NCBI RefSeq assembly: GCF_052072235.1
Contig: NZ_CM125436.1
Span: 5,450,001 to 5,514,000 of the forward strand
DNA length: 64,000 nucleotides
Direction of reading: 5' to 3'
Origin: Brevibacillus_D fluminis_A
Lineage (GTDB): Bacteria > Bacillota > Bacilli > Brevibacillales > Brevibacillaceae
Shown here: one piece after another, positions 1-7,986 of the stretch
How the letters are laid out: every line of letters starts with the position of its first letter
How positions within the stretch are numbered: the first letter of the stretch is position 1
Position numbers and translations under genes: made by a program
The notes under the pieces: model-generated
What the model was told of the DNA's origin: nothing
The model's input: only the letters and a program-made list of their open reading frames with translations
Database searches by the model: none

Positions 1-396
1 GCAATCCAGGCCAATGGCGATCTGATTGCCGTACCGGGACAGCGCTTGTTCCATGAAGGCCCGGTTCTCCAGCGCAGCGGTGCCGATAATGACGCGAGCG
101 ACGCCACCTTCCAAATAGGCGGCCACATCTTCAAGCGTCCGGATTCCTCCGCCGATCTGCACCGGCACATCGACAGAACGGGCGATCGATAGCACCAGCT
201 CGGCATGCACAGGCTGTCCTGCTTTCGCACCGTCCAAATCGACCAGGTGAAGCCATTTCGCCCCTTGCGCAACCCACTGCTTGGCCACATCGAGCGGCGA
301 CTCCCCGTATACCGTTTCTTGTGCGTAGTCTCCCTGGAACAGCCGCACGCATTTTCCGCCACGAATATCGATGGCTGGATAGATGGTAAAACTCAC
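1..396 (-). CDS. hisA: HisA, ProFAR isomerase (3' end outside window)
   Basis: HisA isomerises the aminoaldose ProFAR to the aminoketose PRFAR in histidine biosynthesis (cytoplasmic TIM barrel). The visible N-terminal 132 residues show the family pattern: YPAIDIRGGKCVRL near the start, with the first catalytic Asp in AIDIR, then HLVDLDGAKAG, VQIGGGIRT and RVIIGTAA, the alternating phosphate-binding half-barrel signatures. The rest lies beyond the left edge. The start is GTG at 394-396, which overlaps the hisH stop codon in the string GTGA, so the two genes are translationally coupled. hisF and hisI would be expected next but are not visible. Confidence 0.95.
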   Translation of the reverse strand, partial: MSFTIYPAIDIRGGKCVRLFQGDYAQETVYGESPLDVAKQWVAQGAKWLHLVDLDGAKAGQPVHAELVLSIARSVDVPVQIGGGIRTLEDVAAYLEGGVARVIIGTAALENRAFMEQALSRYGNQIAIGLDC

Positions 397-1013
397 GTTG
401 TAACCCCCTCACATTGTTTCGCAAAGTTGTCCAGCAGGCGCATGCCCGTATCCCCGCTCTTCTCCGGGTGGAACTGCATGCCATATACATTTCCGCGGCC
501 TACGATGGCCGTTACATCCTGATAATAATCAGCTGTTGCCAGCAACACGTCGTCACTTTGTACACGCACATGGAACGAGTGAACAAAATAGACATAATCG
601 CCATCCTTTACCCCATCAAGAAGCGGACTCGCGCCTTTTTTCAACGACAGCCGGTTCCAGCCCATGTGCGGGATTTTATAATCGCCTTGAAAACGGACCA
701 CTTCCCCGGAAAGCAGGCCAAGCCCTTCATGTGAGCCATGCTCTTCGCTGCGCGAGAACAAAAGCTGCATGCCCAAGCAAATGCCCAGAATCGGTTTGCC
801 GCTCGCCGCATAGTCTCGAAGCGCCCGATCCAAGGAAAGCTCGCGAATGTTGCGCATCGCATCTCCAAATGCCCCTACTCCCGGAAGCAAAAGTCCATCA
901 TAGGCGGACAGCTTTCCAGCATCGGTGACAAATTCGTAGTCATAGCCAAGACGCTCCAACGCCTTGCTGATGCTGAACAGATTGCCCATTCCATAGTCAA
1001 CGATCCCGATCAT
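393..1013 (-). CDS. hisH: HisH, glutaminase subunit of IGP synthase
   Basis: HisH releases ammonia from glutamine and channels it to HisF to make imidazole glycerol phosphate and AICAR. The 206-residue protein starts MIGIVDYGMGN, typical for the family. It has the class I glutamine amidotransferase nucleophile in GICLGMQLL (Cys79) and the His182/Glu184 pair in FHPEKSGD, a complete triad. An in-frame extension upstream was rejected because it would overlap hisB by about 100 bases and is not family-like. The gene begins one base after the hisB stop and ends overlapping hisA by four bases. Confidence 0.96.
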   Translation of the reverse strand: MIGIVDYGMGNLFSISKALERLGYDYEFVTDAGKLSAYDGLLLPGVGAFGDAMRNIRELSLDRALRDYAASGKPILGICLGMQLLFSRSEEHGSHEGLGLLSGEVVRFQGDYKIPHMGWNRLSLKKGASPLLDGVKDGDYVYFVHSFHVRVQSDDVLLATADYYQDVTAIVGRGNVYGMQFHPEKSGDTGMRLLDNFAKQCEGVTT

Positions 1014-1014
1014 G

Positions 1015-1611
1015 TTACAAAACCCCTTTGGTTGACGGCACGCCCTTGACGCGCGGATCAATGGAAGTGGCCTCATCCAGAGCGCGGCCCAACGCTTTAA
1101 AGATCGCTTCAATCATGTGGTGCGTATTTTGACCGTAGTGCAGGATCACGTGCAAATTCATTCTCGCTTCCAGCGCGAGCTTCCACAAAAATTCATGGAC
1201 CAGCTCGGTCGGAAATTGGCCCACCTGCGTGGATGGGTAGGCTGCGCGGTATTCCAGATGCGGGCGGTTGCTCAAATCGATGACCACCTGTGCCAGCGAG
1301 TCATCCATCGGAACAAACGCGTTGCCATACCGCTTGATTCCTTTTTTGTCGCCAAGCGCTTCCCGCAGCGCCTTCCCCAAGCAAATGCCAATATCCTCGA
1401 CCGTGTGGTGGTAGTCGATTTCGATATCCCCTTTTGCCACAACATCCAAATTAAACTGTCCGTGCTTGGCGAACAAATCCAGCATGTGATTCAGAAACGG
1501 AACGTCCGTCTCCAGGCGGTTTTTCCCTTCGCCATCAATGCCAAAGCCAAGCGTAATGTCTGTCTCATTTGTTTTGCGGCTGATGCGGGCGGATCGATTG
1601 ACTGCTTCCAT
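1015..1611 (-). CDS. hisB: HisB, imidazoleglycerol-phosphate dehydratase
   Basis: Monofunctional IGP dehydratase (198 residues), which converts imidazole glycerol phosphate to imidazole acetol phosphate. The two manganese-binding motifs are visible: HHTVED in the N-terminal half and HHMIEAIFKALGRAL in the C-terminal half. FLNHMLDLFAKHG is also typical. No HisB-type phosphatase domain is fused, as usual in Firmicutes. A GTG four codons upstream (1621-1623) is possible, but it sits inside the AGGAG ribosome site; ATG at 1609-1611 has an 11-base spacing. It is flanked closely by hisD and hisH. Confidence 0.95.
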   Translation of the reverse strand: MEAVNRSARISRKTNETDITLGFGIDGEGKNRLETDVPFLNHMLDLFAKHGQFNLDVVAKGDIEIDYHHTVEDIGICLGKALREALGDKKGIKRYGNAFVPMDDSLAQVVIDLSNRPHLEYRAAYPSTQVGQFPTELVHEFLWKLALEARMNLHVILHYGQNTHHMIEAIFKALGRALDEATSIDPRVKGVPSTKGVL

Positions 1612-1634
1612 GATTGTTCTCACTCCTGTTTTTT

Positions 1635-2906
1635 CTATAGGTCTTTTAATCGTTCTTCTATCGCACGCGCATGGGCCGACAACCCTTCCTGCTCGGCCAG
1701 CGCCATGATTTTTTTGCCATTGCGCGCCAAATCCTGTTTGCTGTAAGAGACGACGCTCGATTTTTTGATAAATTCATCCACAGACAAGCCGGATGCGAAC
1801 CGCGCTGCGCCATTGGTCGGAAGCACGTGATTCGTTCCGGCAAAATAGTCGCCTACCGGTTCTGAACTGTATTCTCCGAGGAAAATGGCTCCTGCATTCT
1901 CCACTTTGCCCAATTGTTCAAATGGATTTTCGATCAACAATTCCAAATGTTCAGGTGCCAGTCGATTTACGACATCGAAGCCGGCGTCAAGATTGTCGAC
2001 CAGACAAATCGCTCCGTGATTCCGAATGGAAGCCTCGGCAATTTCGCGTCTTGGCAGCAGGGCAACCTGGCGCTCAAGCTCGGTCGCGACTTGCTCTGCC
2101 AGCTTTTTCGAGTTCGTGACCAAGACGGCGGAAGCCATCGGATCATGCTCGGCCTGCGACAGCATATCAGCAGCCACATAGCGCGGCTCTGCTGTTTCAT
2201 CGGCCAAAACGACGATCTCGCTTGGCCCTGCAACCATGTCGATATCGACCAGTCCATACACTTCCCGCTTGGCCAGCGCCACATAAATGTTGCCAGGCCC
2301 AACGATTTTGTCGACGGCGGGAACTTGCTTTGTCCCGTATGTGAGCGCCCCGATCGCTTGCGCCCCGCCCATTTTGTAAATCTGCTTCACGCCCGCAATT
2401 TGCGCCGCCGCCAGGATCGCTGGATTGATCGTTCCGTCCTGACCAGGCGGCGTCACGATAATGATCTCTCTTACGCCGGCGATTTGGGCTGGAATGGCAT
2501 TCATCAAGACGGAAGAAGGATACGCAGCAGAGCCGCCTGGAACGTACAGTCCGACTCGCTTCAGCGGCCGGATGATTTGACCGAGCATCGTGCCGCTCTC
2601 TTTGGTCGTGAACCATGATTGCCGAACTTGTCTGGCGTGGAAATCGCGGATATTTTGCGCCGCTTCGGTCAGCGCTTCCAGCACCAGCGGATCAAGCTGA
2701 CCTGCCGCTTGCGCGATTTCCTCTTCGGTTACCCGAAACTGCTCCAGTCTGACCCGGTCAAAACGCTCCGTATACGCCCGTACCGCCTCGTCCCCTTCTT
2801 CCTTTACGCGCGACAGAATTTCTTGCACCGCACGCACCTGCGTTTCCGTGCCGCTGTCGATGCTGCGTCTCGTATCGAAATCGGTTGAGCTGACAATTGT
2901 AATCAC
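1635..2906 (-). CDS. hisD: HisD, histidinol dehydrogenase
   Basis: HisD catalyses the last two steps of histidine synthesis, a four-electron NAD-dependent oxidation of histidinol to histidine, and is a zinc enzyme. At 423 residues it has normal length. Family blocks visible are GLYVPGGSAAYPSSVLMNAIPA, IAGPGNIYVALAKREVYG-like KIVGPGNIYV, DMVAGPSEI, LSQAEHDPMASA and LAPEHLEL, the last containing the catalytic Glu-His pair. The start is GTG with a GGAG about 10 bases upstream. There are 13 bases between hisG and hisD and 23 between hisD and hisB, so it is operonic. Confidence 0.96.
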   Translation of the reverse strand: MITIVSSTDFDTRRSIDSGTETQVRAVQEILSRVKEEGDEAVRAYTERFDRVRLEQFRVTEEEIAQAAGQLDPLVLEALTEAAQNIRDFHARQVRQSWFTTKESGTMLGQIIRPLKRVGLYVPGGSAAYPSSVLMNAIPAQIAGVREIIIVTPPGQDGTINPAILAAAQIAGVKQIYKMGGAQAIGALTYGTKQVPAVDKIVGPGNIYVALAKREVYGLVDIDMVAGPSEIVVLADETAEPRYVAADMLSQAEHDPMASAVLVTNSKKLAEQVATELERQVALLPRREIAEASIRNHGAICLVDNLDAGFDVVNRLAPEHLELLIENPFEQLGKVENAGAIFLGEYSSEPVGDYFAGTNHVLPTNGAARFASGLSVDEFIKKSSVVSYSKQDLARNGKKIMALAEQEGLSAHARAIEERLKDL

Positions 2907-2919
2907 GTCGTCCCCACTC

Positions 2920-3567
2920 CTACTTCCGCTTTGGAATTACTTGCAAAAATTTGTTGGCGATGTCATCGACCGCTTCGCTTTTCATCCGGTAGCTGGCGCG
3001 GTTTGCGATAAAGCGTGTGGTGATTTCGCAAATATGCTCCATCTCGGTGAGTCCGTTCTCCCGCAGCGTTTGACCCGTGGAAACAATATCCACGATCCGA
3101 TCCGCCAATCCGATCAGCGGGGCGAGTTCAACCGAGCCGTTCAGCTTGATGACTTCCACCTGCTGGCCCTGCTCACGGAAATAACGGCTGGCGATGCGCG
3201 GATATTTCGTCGCGACGCGCGGCGCCTCAACCGGCTTCCAGTCTGGCATACCCGCAACCATCATCCGGCAGTAGCCGATCTGCAAATCAAGCAGCTCGTA
3301 TACATCCCGTTCCTCTTCCAACAGTACGTCCTTGCCAACCACCCCAACGTCTGCGACACCGTATTCCACATACGTCGGAACGTCCGTCGGCTTGGCTAAA
3401 ATAAATTCGAGCTGCGCCCCTTCGACAGGGATGATCAGCTTGCGGGATTCCTTCAAATCAGCGGTCACATTCAACCCCGATTGCTGTAAAAAGACGAGCG
3501 ACTCCTCGAAAATGCGACCTTTCGGCATCGCGATCGTCAGCTTTTGGTCATTGATTCCCCGTGTCAT
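2920..3567 (-). CDS. hisG: HisG, short-form ATP phosphoribosyltransferase
   Basis: First and committed enzyme of histidine synthesis, joining ATP and PRPP. The 215-residue protein is the short form, which lacks the C-terminal regulatory domain and needs HisZ; hisZ lies directly upstream. Visible motifs are the N-terminal LTIAMPKGRIFEE, GVADVGVVGKD, and the PRPP-binding loop ending DIVSTGQTLRENGL. The ATG at 3565-3567 overlaps the hisZ TGA in ATGA, which favours coupled one-to-one synthesis of the two subunits. A longer frame starting inside hisZ was discarded. Confidence 0.96.
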   Translation of the reverse strand: MTRGINDQKLTIAMPKGRIFEESLVFLQQSGLNVTADLKESRKLIIPVEGAQLEFILAKPTDVPTYVEYGVADVGVVGKDVLLEEERDVYELLDLQIGYCRMMVAGMPDWKPVEAPRVATKYPRIASRYFREQGQQVEVIKLNGSVELAPLIGLADRIVDIVSTGQTLRENGLTEMEHICEITTRFIANRASYRMKSEAVDDIANKFLQVIPKRK

Positions 3568-4745
3568 GAATTTCCCTCCTGTGCCACCAAGCAGATCGTC
3601 TCGCAATTTCCGCGCTGTGCAAATGCTGCAAGCGTTTCGCCATCTGCCAGCAAGTGGGTGATGACCACTTTTCCTTCCTTGCGCAGCTGCTGTGCCATCG
3701 TCACGGCCTGCTCACGATTGGCAGCGGCGTACCCTATGACGGTTGTCTTTTTTTCCACGCCTTGTTCGAAGGATGTCACCTGCATCAGCCGATCCATTTT
3801 GATGGCAAAACCTGTTGCCGGAGCCGGTCGTCCAAACTGGTCGAGCAATTTGTCGTAGCGCCCGCCGGTAACCAACGGAGAACCGAGGTCTGCCGCATAT
3901 CCTTCGAACACGACGCCGGTGTAATAGTTGAGGTTGCTGATCAGGTTGAAATCCAGCAAAACGTGCTCGGTGACACCGTAAGCTTCAAGCGCCTGCCAGA
4001 GCGATTCGATCGTTTGAACCGCTTTGCGCGCCTTGCCGTTGATGGTCAGCTCCCGCGCCTCCGCGATTTTTGCCTTGCCGCCGCGCAAATTCAAGATGGC
4101 ATGCAGCCGTTTGCGATCCTGATCGCCAATTTCCACCGTGTCTGCCAAATGGCGATAGCTGACATAGTCGTTGTCATGCAAAAAGCGGCGGAACTTCTCA
4201 TGAATGATCGGATCGGTAATGATTTCGTCCAAAAGCCCGTCAAGAAAATCGACATGACCGATCGCGATCTTGATCGGCGAAACGTTCGCAGCTTGCAGAC
4301 AATAGATGGCGATCGCGATCGCCTCCGCGTCAGCATCCACCGATGCGTCACCGATCAGCTCTACGCCCGTCTGGAAAAATTCCGCATTGCGTCCCGCTTC
4401 TTTTTCCTGCGCACGGAACACATTCGCCTGGTAGAACAAGCGGATCGGCAGCGGCACATCTTTATATAAGGAAGATACGACGCGTGCGATCGGTGTCGTC
4501 ATATCCGGCCGGAGAACGACGGTATGCCCTTGTTTGTCCAGCAATTTAAACATCCGGTCAGCCAATGTCGCGCTGGCCAACCCGACGGTGTCGTAATACT
4601 CCAATGATGGAGTGGCAATTTCTTCATAGCCCCACCGCTCGATACAATGCTTCAATGCCGCTTCCAGATGCCGTTGCTTCGCCAACGACTCAGGCAATAT
4701 GTCCCGCATGCCCAGCGGTTTTTCGAATACCAACGGCTTAGACAT
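3564..4745 (-). CDS. hisZ: HisZ, regulatory subunit of ATP phosphoribosyltransferase
   Basis: HisZ is a HisRS-like protein without tRNA charging activity; it assembles with short HisG into a hetero-octamer and gives histidine feedback control. The 393-residue product has the class II synthetase motif 2-like block VVLRPDMTTPIARV, FYQANVFRAQEKEAGRNAEFFQTG, and the motif 3-like GRPAPATGFAIKMDRLM. It lacks the anticodon-binding domain of true HisRS. It is the first gene of the his operon, with a good promoter upstream (4808-4836), a GGAGGGG ribosome site and a four-base overlap with hisG. Confidence 0.95.
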   Translation of the reverse strand: MSKPLVFEKPLGMRDILPESLAKQRHLEAALKHCIERWGYEEIATPSLEYYDTVGLASATLADRMFKLLDKQGHTVVLRPDMTTPIARVVSSLYKDVPLPIRLFYQANVFRAQEKEAGRNAEFFQTGVELIGDASVDADAEAIAIAIYCLQAANVSPIKIAIGHVDFLDGLLDEIITDPIIHEKFRRFLHDNDYVSYRHLADTVEIGDQDRKRLHAILNLRGGKAKIAEARELTINGKARKAVQTIESLWQALEAYGVTEHVLLDFNLISNLNYYTGVVFEGYAADLGSPLVTGGRYDKLLDQFGRPAPATGFAIKMDRLMQVTSFEQGVEKKTTVIGYAAANREQAVTMAQQLRKEGKVVITHLLADGETLAAFAQRGNCETICLVAQEGNS

Positions 4746-4783
4746 TGAAAACTTCCCCTCCGAATGCTTTACTTCTCTAACAA

Positions 4784-4836
4784 GATAAAGCGCTTTGTGT
4801 TAGGAACACTTTATCACGTTATCAGAATGCAGTCAA
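4784..4836 (-). promoter_or_regulatory. his operon promoter with overlapping palindrome
   Basis: On the minus strand TTGACT (4831-4836) and TAAAGT (4808-4813) are separated by 17 bases, a good sigma-A promoter for hisZ. A palindrome covers the -10 and the start region: GATAAAG/CTTTATC arms at 4784-4790 and 4809-4815, with an inner GTGTT-AGG-AACAC. Its position suits a repressor site, but no specific regulator is assigned. I saw no T-box leader in the short upstream space. Confidence 0.6.
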
Positions 4837-4871
4837 CATGAGACTGAAAAATTGACTTTTGCTGGCAAGAT

Positions 4872-4900
4872 AAAAAGGAGAGAATCTCTTCTCCCCCTTC
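4872..4900 (-). terminator. Intrinsic terminator after yvoF
   Basis: Read on the minus strand, a GGAGA.../TCTCC hairpin just after the yvoF stop is followed by TTTTT. It separates the hprK-yvoF unit from the his promoter. Confidence 0.6.
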
Positions 4901-4904
4901 TTAT

Positions 4905-5390
4905 TTACAGTTCTTTGATAATTTGCATCGGATTGCCGCCGACAAACGTACGAGCCGGGACGTCTTTATGCACGACGGTTCCCGCCGCCACAATCGCTCC
5001 ATCGCCAATGGTCACCCCCGGGAGAATCGTGCAGTTCGCTCCGATCAGCACCTTGCTCCCGATCCGGACATCCCCTAACCGATACTCGTCAACCAAATAT
5101 TCATGGGCCAAAATGGTCGTGTTGTAGCCGATCACGCAATCGTTGCCGATCTTGATTCGCTCCGGGAACATGATGTCCATCATGACCATCAGCGCGACCG
5201 CCGATTGGCTCCCGATCTCCATGTGTAGAAAGGTCCGGTACAGCCAATTTTTCCAAGAAAGAATGGGACAATAGCGGGCCATCTGTATGACGGTAAAGTT
5301 TTTCATCACTTTCCAAAAGCTCACTGTCTTGTATAGCTGCCACAGCGGGTTGGCACCGTTCACCGTGTAGCGTTCCGTGTTACGAGGCAT
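4905..5390 (-). CDS. yvoF: YvoF-like hexapeptide-repeat acyltransferase
   Basis: A 161-residue protein of the left-handed beta-helix (LbH) acyltransferase family. Hexapeptide repeats dominate residues 75-150: IGNDCVIGYNTTI, IGSKVLIGANCTI, LPGVTIGDGAIVAAGTVV, ending FVGGNPMQIIKEL, typical of acetyl-CoA-dependent O- or N-acetyltransferases. The substrate cannot be read from sequence. In B. subtilis yvoF sits beside hisZ in the hprK-lgt-yvoD-ppaX-yvoF cluster, and the position here is the same except that lgt and ppaX are missing between hprK and yvoF. It starts 22 bases after the hprK stop, so it is probably cotranscribed. Confidence 0.8.
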   Translation of the reverse strand: MPRNTERYTVNGANPLWQLYKTVSFWKVMKNFTVIQMARYCPILSWKNWLYRTFLHMEIGSQSAVALMVMMDIMFPERIKIGNDCVIGYNTTILAHEYLVDEYRLGDVRIGSKVLIGANCTILPGVTIGDGAIVAAGTVVHKDVPARTFVGGNPMQIIKEL

Positions 5391-5412
5391 AGATCACTTT
5401 GCTCCTTCGCTC

Positions 5413-6348
5413 TCAATAGATGTCGGAATCCACATCCTCGATAGTATCGGTCAGCCGTTTGGAGAACGTCATCGCTGCGTTGTAGCCCATCCGTTTCAGC
5501 CTGAAGTTCATCGCCGCCACCTCGATGATGACCGCCAAGTTACGGCCCGGGCGAACCGGCACGGTAAGAATCGGAATCTCGGTATCGATCAGCTTGAAAC
5601 GTTCCTCATCCAGCCCCAGCCGCTCGTACATTTTGTGCTCTTCCCACAGCTCCAGGCGCACGACCATCGCGATGTTTTTGGCGTTGCGCACGGCCCCCGC
5701 TCCGAACATCGTCATAACGTTGATGATGCCGACGCCGCGAATCTCCAGCAAATGCTGAATCAGCTCGGGCGCGCTGCCGATAAGCTGTCCCTGTTGGGTC
5801 TGCCGGATCTCGACCGCATCGTCCGCCACCAGCCTGTGCCCGCGCTTGACCAGCTCAAGCGCTGTTTCGCTTTTCCCGATACCGCTTGAGCCCATGATCA
5901 AGACGCCGACACCGTAAATATCCGTCAACACGCCATGTACCGTTGACGTCGGCGCCAGCTTATTCTCTAAAAAGTTCGTTAACTTGCTGACCAAACTGGT
6001 CGTTGCCAAAGGCGATTGGAGAATCGGGATGTTCCGCTCATTGGACACCTCAATCATCTCAGGCGCCACGTCTTGATTGCGGGATACGCACAGACAAGGC
6101 GTATTGTCCTGCATCAGCAAGCGCATTCGTTCCAAGCGCACTTCCCTGCTCAATGTGGAGAAAAACTCGATTTCCGAGATTCCCATCAGCTGGATTCGCT
6201 CAGAAGCGTAGTGCGGAAAGTAACCGGCCAATTGCAGGCCCGGACGGCTGAGGTCGGTCACGGTAATTTCGCGACCCAGTCCTTCCTCACCACTCAAAAC
6301 TTTCATATGAAAATGTTCGACCAGATTGCTTACCTTGGTTTTGCGCAT
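5413..6348 (-). CDS. hprK: HPr kinase/phosphorylase
   Basis: HprK phosphorylates HPr (and Crh) on Ser46 in response to glycolytic intermediates and removes that phosphate, so controlling CcpA-dependent catabolite repression. The 311-residue protein has an N-terminal DRTGG-like domain (about 1-130), the conserved His138 (VHG), Walker A GSSGIGKS at 153-160, VADDAVE, and the HprK signature LEIRGVGIIN at 201-210. Length is normal. GGGGAAAAAGAG lies before the ATG. It is the first gene of a unit with yvoF and is divergent from the agr-like operon. Confidence 0.96.
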   Translation of the reverse strand: MRKTKVSNLVEHFHMKVLSGEEGLGREITVTDLSRPGLQLAGYFPHYASERIQLMGISEIEFFSTLSREVRLERMRLLMQDNTPCLCVSRNQDVAPEMIEVSNERNIPILQSPLATTSLVSKLTNFLENKLAPTSTVHGVLTDIYGVGVLIMGSSGIGKSETALELVKRGHRLVADDAVEIRQTQQGQLIGSAPELIQHLLEIRGVGIINVMTMFGAGAVRNAKNIAMVVRLELWEEHKMYERLGLDEERFKLIDTEIPILTVPVRPGRNLAVIIEVAAMNFRLKRMGYNAAMTFSKRLTDTIEDVDSDIY

Positions 6349-6646
6349 CTCTTTTTCCCCTTTTTTCGAGAAAAACGACTCGACGTTTTTCGTTCACGTG
6401 GATAAGGCCACTTGCGTGCAGCATGCGTTTCCTCGTCTAGCGGTATCGCATGCGATGCAGGCTCCACTTTTTATTATGTATATTGTAGCGAAATGGTAGC
6501 CCTAGCTACAACTACCTGATTTTCAGCGAAAATGGATATCGTTTACATAACCAGAATTTTCGCCTAAGATTAAATTGACGACTATCCGAATTATTCCATA
6601 CTTGTTGATAAAATAACTGACTAGTGCCTGGAAAGGAGGCCAGAAA
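6349..6646. promoter_or_regulatory. Divergent intergenic region, hprK / agr-like operon
   Basis: This gene-free stretch carries a perfect 12-base palindrome ATCGCATGCGAT (6446-6457), a weak minus-strand promoter candidate for hprK (TACAAT-type -10 near 6481-6487), and a perfect inverted repeat GCGAAAAT/ATTTTCGC (6526-6533 and 6556-6563, 22-base spacer) that ends 11 bases before the -35 of the agr-like promoter. The inverted repeat is a candidate operator; no protein is assigned to it. I saw no reading frame of interest here. Confidence 0.4.
6575..6602 (+). promoter_or_regulatory. Sigma-A promoter of the agr-like operon
   Basis: TTGACG (6575-6580) and CATACT (6597-6602) are spaced by 16 bases. 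Transcription would start near 6609, leaving a leader of about 38 bases before the TTG start, with an AAAGGAGG ribosome site at 6632-6639. Confidence 0.55.
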
Positions 6647-7969
6647 TTGAACGTATTTTCTAATTACCTATTTATAGACTTACCGGAAGCTTTTATTTTT
6701 CTCATGGTAGGTTTCGCTGTATTTAATCAGGCACTTTTGCCTAATTTACGAAAATGGGCGATTTTCGGCATTCTTTTTTCAGTAATGACCACTATTTTGT
6801 CAAACATCGAATTGCCTTACTTAATTAAAATACTTTCGCTCTTTTTGTGGATGAATGTTCTGGTCTTTTTTCTTTTCCGCTTGACGATTTGGCTGACTAT
6901 CGGTGTCTGTACAAGTGCTTTTATTTTTTCGATTACATCAGAATTTTTCGTATTAATGCTATTTCAAAGTTTTAAAGTCAATTTAGATCAGCTTCTACAT
7001 CAGCCTTATTTACTAATCGGGGCAGTCTGGTTCTATTTGCTGCTACTTGTGTTGCTGACGATTCTTTTGCGGAAATTAAAATTTGATATACGGAAAATCA
7101 TTCCCAAAAGCAAACACCACCGTTTTTTGGTGTTGGTCTTATGGACTGGTGGAATAGAATTTTTGTTAATAATGTCACTAAGTACAACCTATCTCGTTAA
7201 AAAAAGCAACGTTGACGATCTTACTCAATTCATCTCGTTACAGATGACAGTGTATCTTGTCATTATCTTGGTCCTTTACATTATTCTTGTTCTTCTGTTT
7301 TGGAAATACCTTACACTCGCAATTAACCGTGTGGAAGAGGAAACAGAAAAGCCATATTTGCAAAATATCCAAGATCTCGTAACGGCAATCCGTTCTATCA
7401 AGCACGATGGGATAAACCATTATACAGCGTTGGATGGGTTTTTAAAGGTAGAAAGATATGATCTGGCAGCCGAGTACGTAAAGCACTTATTGAAAGAAGC
7501 AACTGACCTTGTTCAAGTTGTCGAAGGTGTAAAAAACCCGGCAGTGTCCGCATTACTCCACTCTAAAATGGCAATCTGCGTTGCAAATCACATCAATTTC
7601 CGACTTGAAATCGACAGCATCCTGCAGTTCGAGAAAATGAAGTCAAAGGATGTAACTGCCGTTTTAGGGAATTTATTAGATAATTCGATTCGCGCAACAT
7701 TACAAGGAGAAAATAACGATGATCGATATATTCTCCTGAAATGGGGTGAAACCGACAAAGAGCAATTCCTGTTGATCGAGAACAGCGGCCCGACAATTCC
7801 ACTTGAAAAACAAGCCCATATCTATGACCTGGGTGTTACAACAAAACCATCTGGTGAAGGTGGCGTTGGGTTGGCCGTGGTGAAAAATATTATCGACAGG
7901 TACAATGCAACCATTTCCTTAGACTCAAAAAATGGCGTCACCAAATTTCTTATCACGCTGCAGAAATAA
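6647..7969 (+). CDS. AgrC-like membrane histidine kinase (GHKL family)
   Basis: A 440-residue sensor kinase that probably detects the peptide made by the two genes behind it. About six to seven hydrophobic helices fill residues 10-225. Then come IRSIKHDGINHY with the likely phospho-acceptor His253, the N box VLGNLLDNSIRA (337-350) and the glycine-rich ATP lid GEGGVGLAVVKNIIDRYN (403-420), the layout of the HPK10/AgrC group. The start is TTG, chosen because AAAGGAGG lies seven bases upstream and no ATG follows closely. It is first in an operon with agrB- and agrD-like genes; no response regulator gene is adjacent. Base composition is clearly more AT-rich than the flanks (23 G/C in the 60 bases from 6841). 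A role as receptor is inferred from family and context. Confidence 0.85.
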   Translation: MNVFSNYLFIDLPEAFIFLMVGFAVFNQALLPNLRKWAIFGILFSVMTTILSNIELPYLIKILSLFLWMNVLVFFLFRLTIWLTIGVCTSAFIFSITSEFFVLMLFQSFKVNLDQLLHQPYLLIGAVWFYLLLLVLLTILLRKLKFDIRKIIPKSKHHRFLVLVLWTGGIEFLLIMSLSTTYLVKKSNVDDLTQFISLQMTVYLVIILVLYIILVLLFWKYLTLAINRVEEETEKPYLQNIQDLVTAIRSIKHDGINHYTALDGFLKVERYDLAAEYVKHLLKEATDLVQVVEGVKNPAVSALLHSKMAICVANHINFRLEIDSILQFEKMKSKDVTAVLGNLLDNSIRATLQGENNDDRYILLKWGETDKEQFLLIENSGPTIPLEKQAHIYDLGVTTKPSGEGGVGLAVVKNIIDRYNATISLDSKNGVTKFLITLQK

Positions 7970-7986
7970 TTGGAGGATGGGATACG

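Noticed and set aside
1612..1623. GTG start for hisB four codons upstream
   Set aside because: The GTG is part of the AGGAG ribosome site itself; ATG at 1609-1611 is better spaced.
4746..4904. A T-box or other riboswitch before hisZ
   Set aside because: The space to the terminator of the upstream gene is too short and no T-box sequence (TGGNACCGCG type) is seen.
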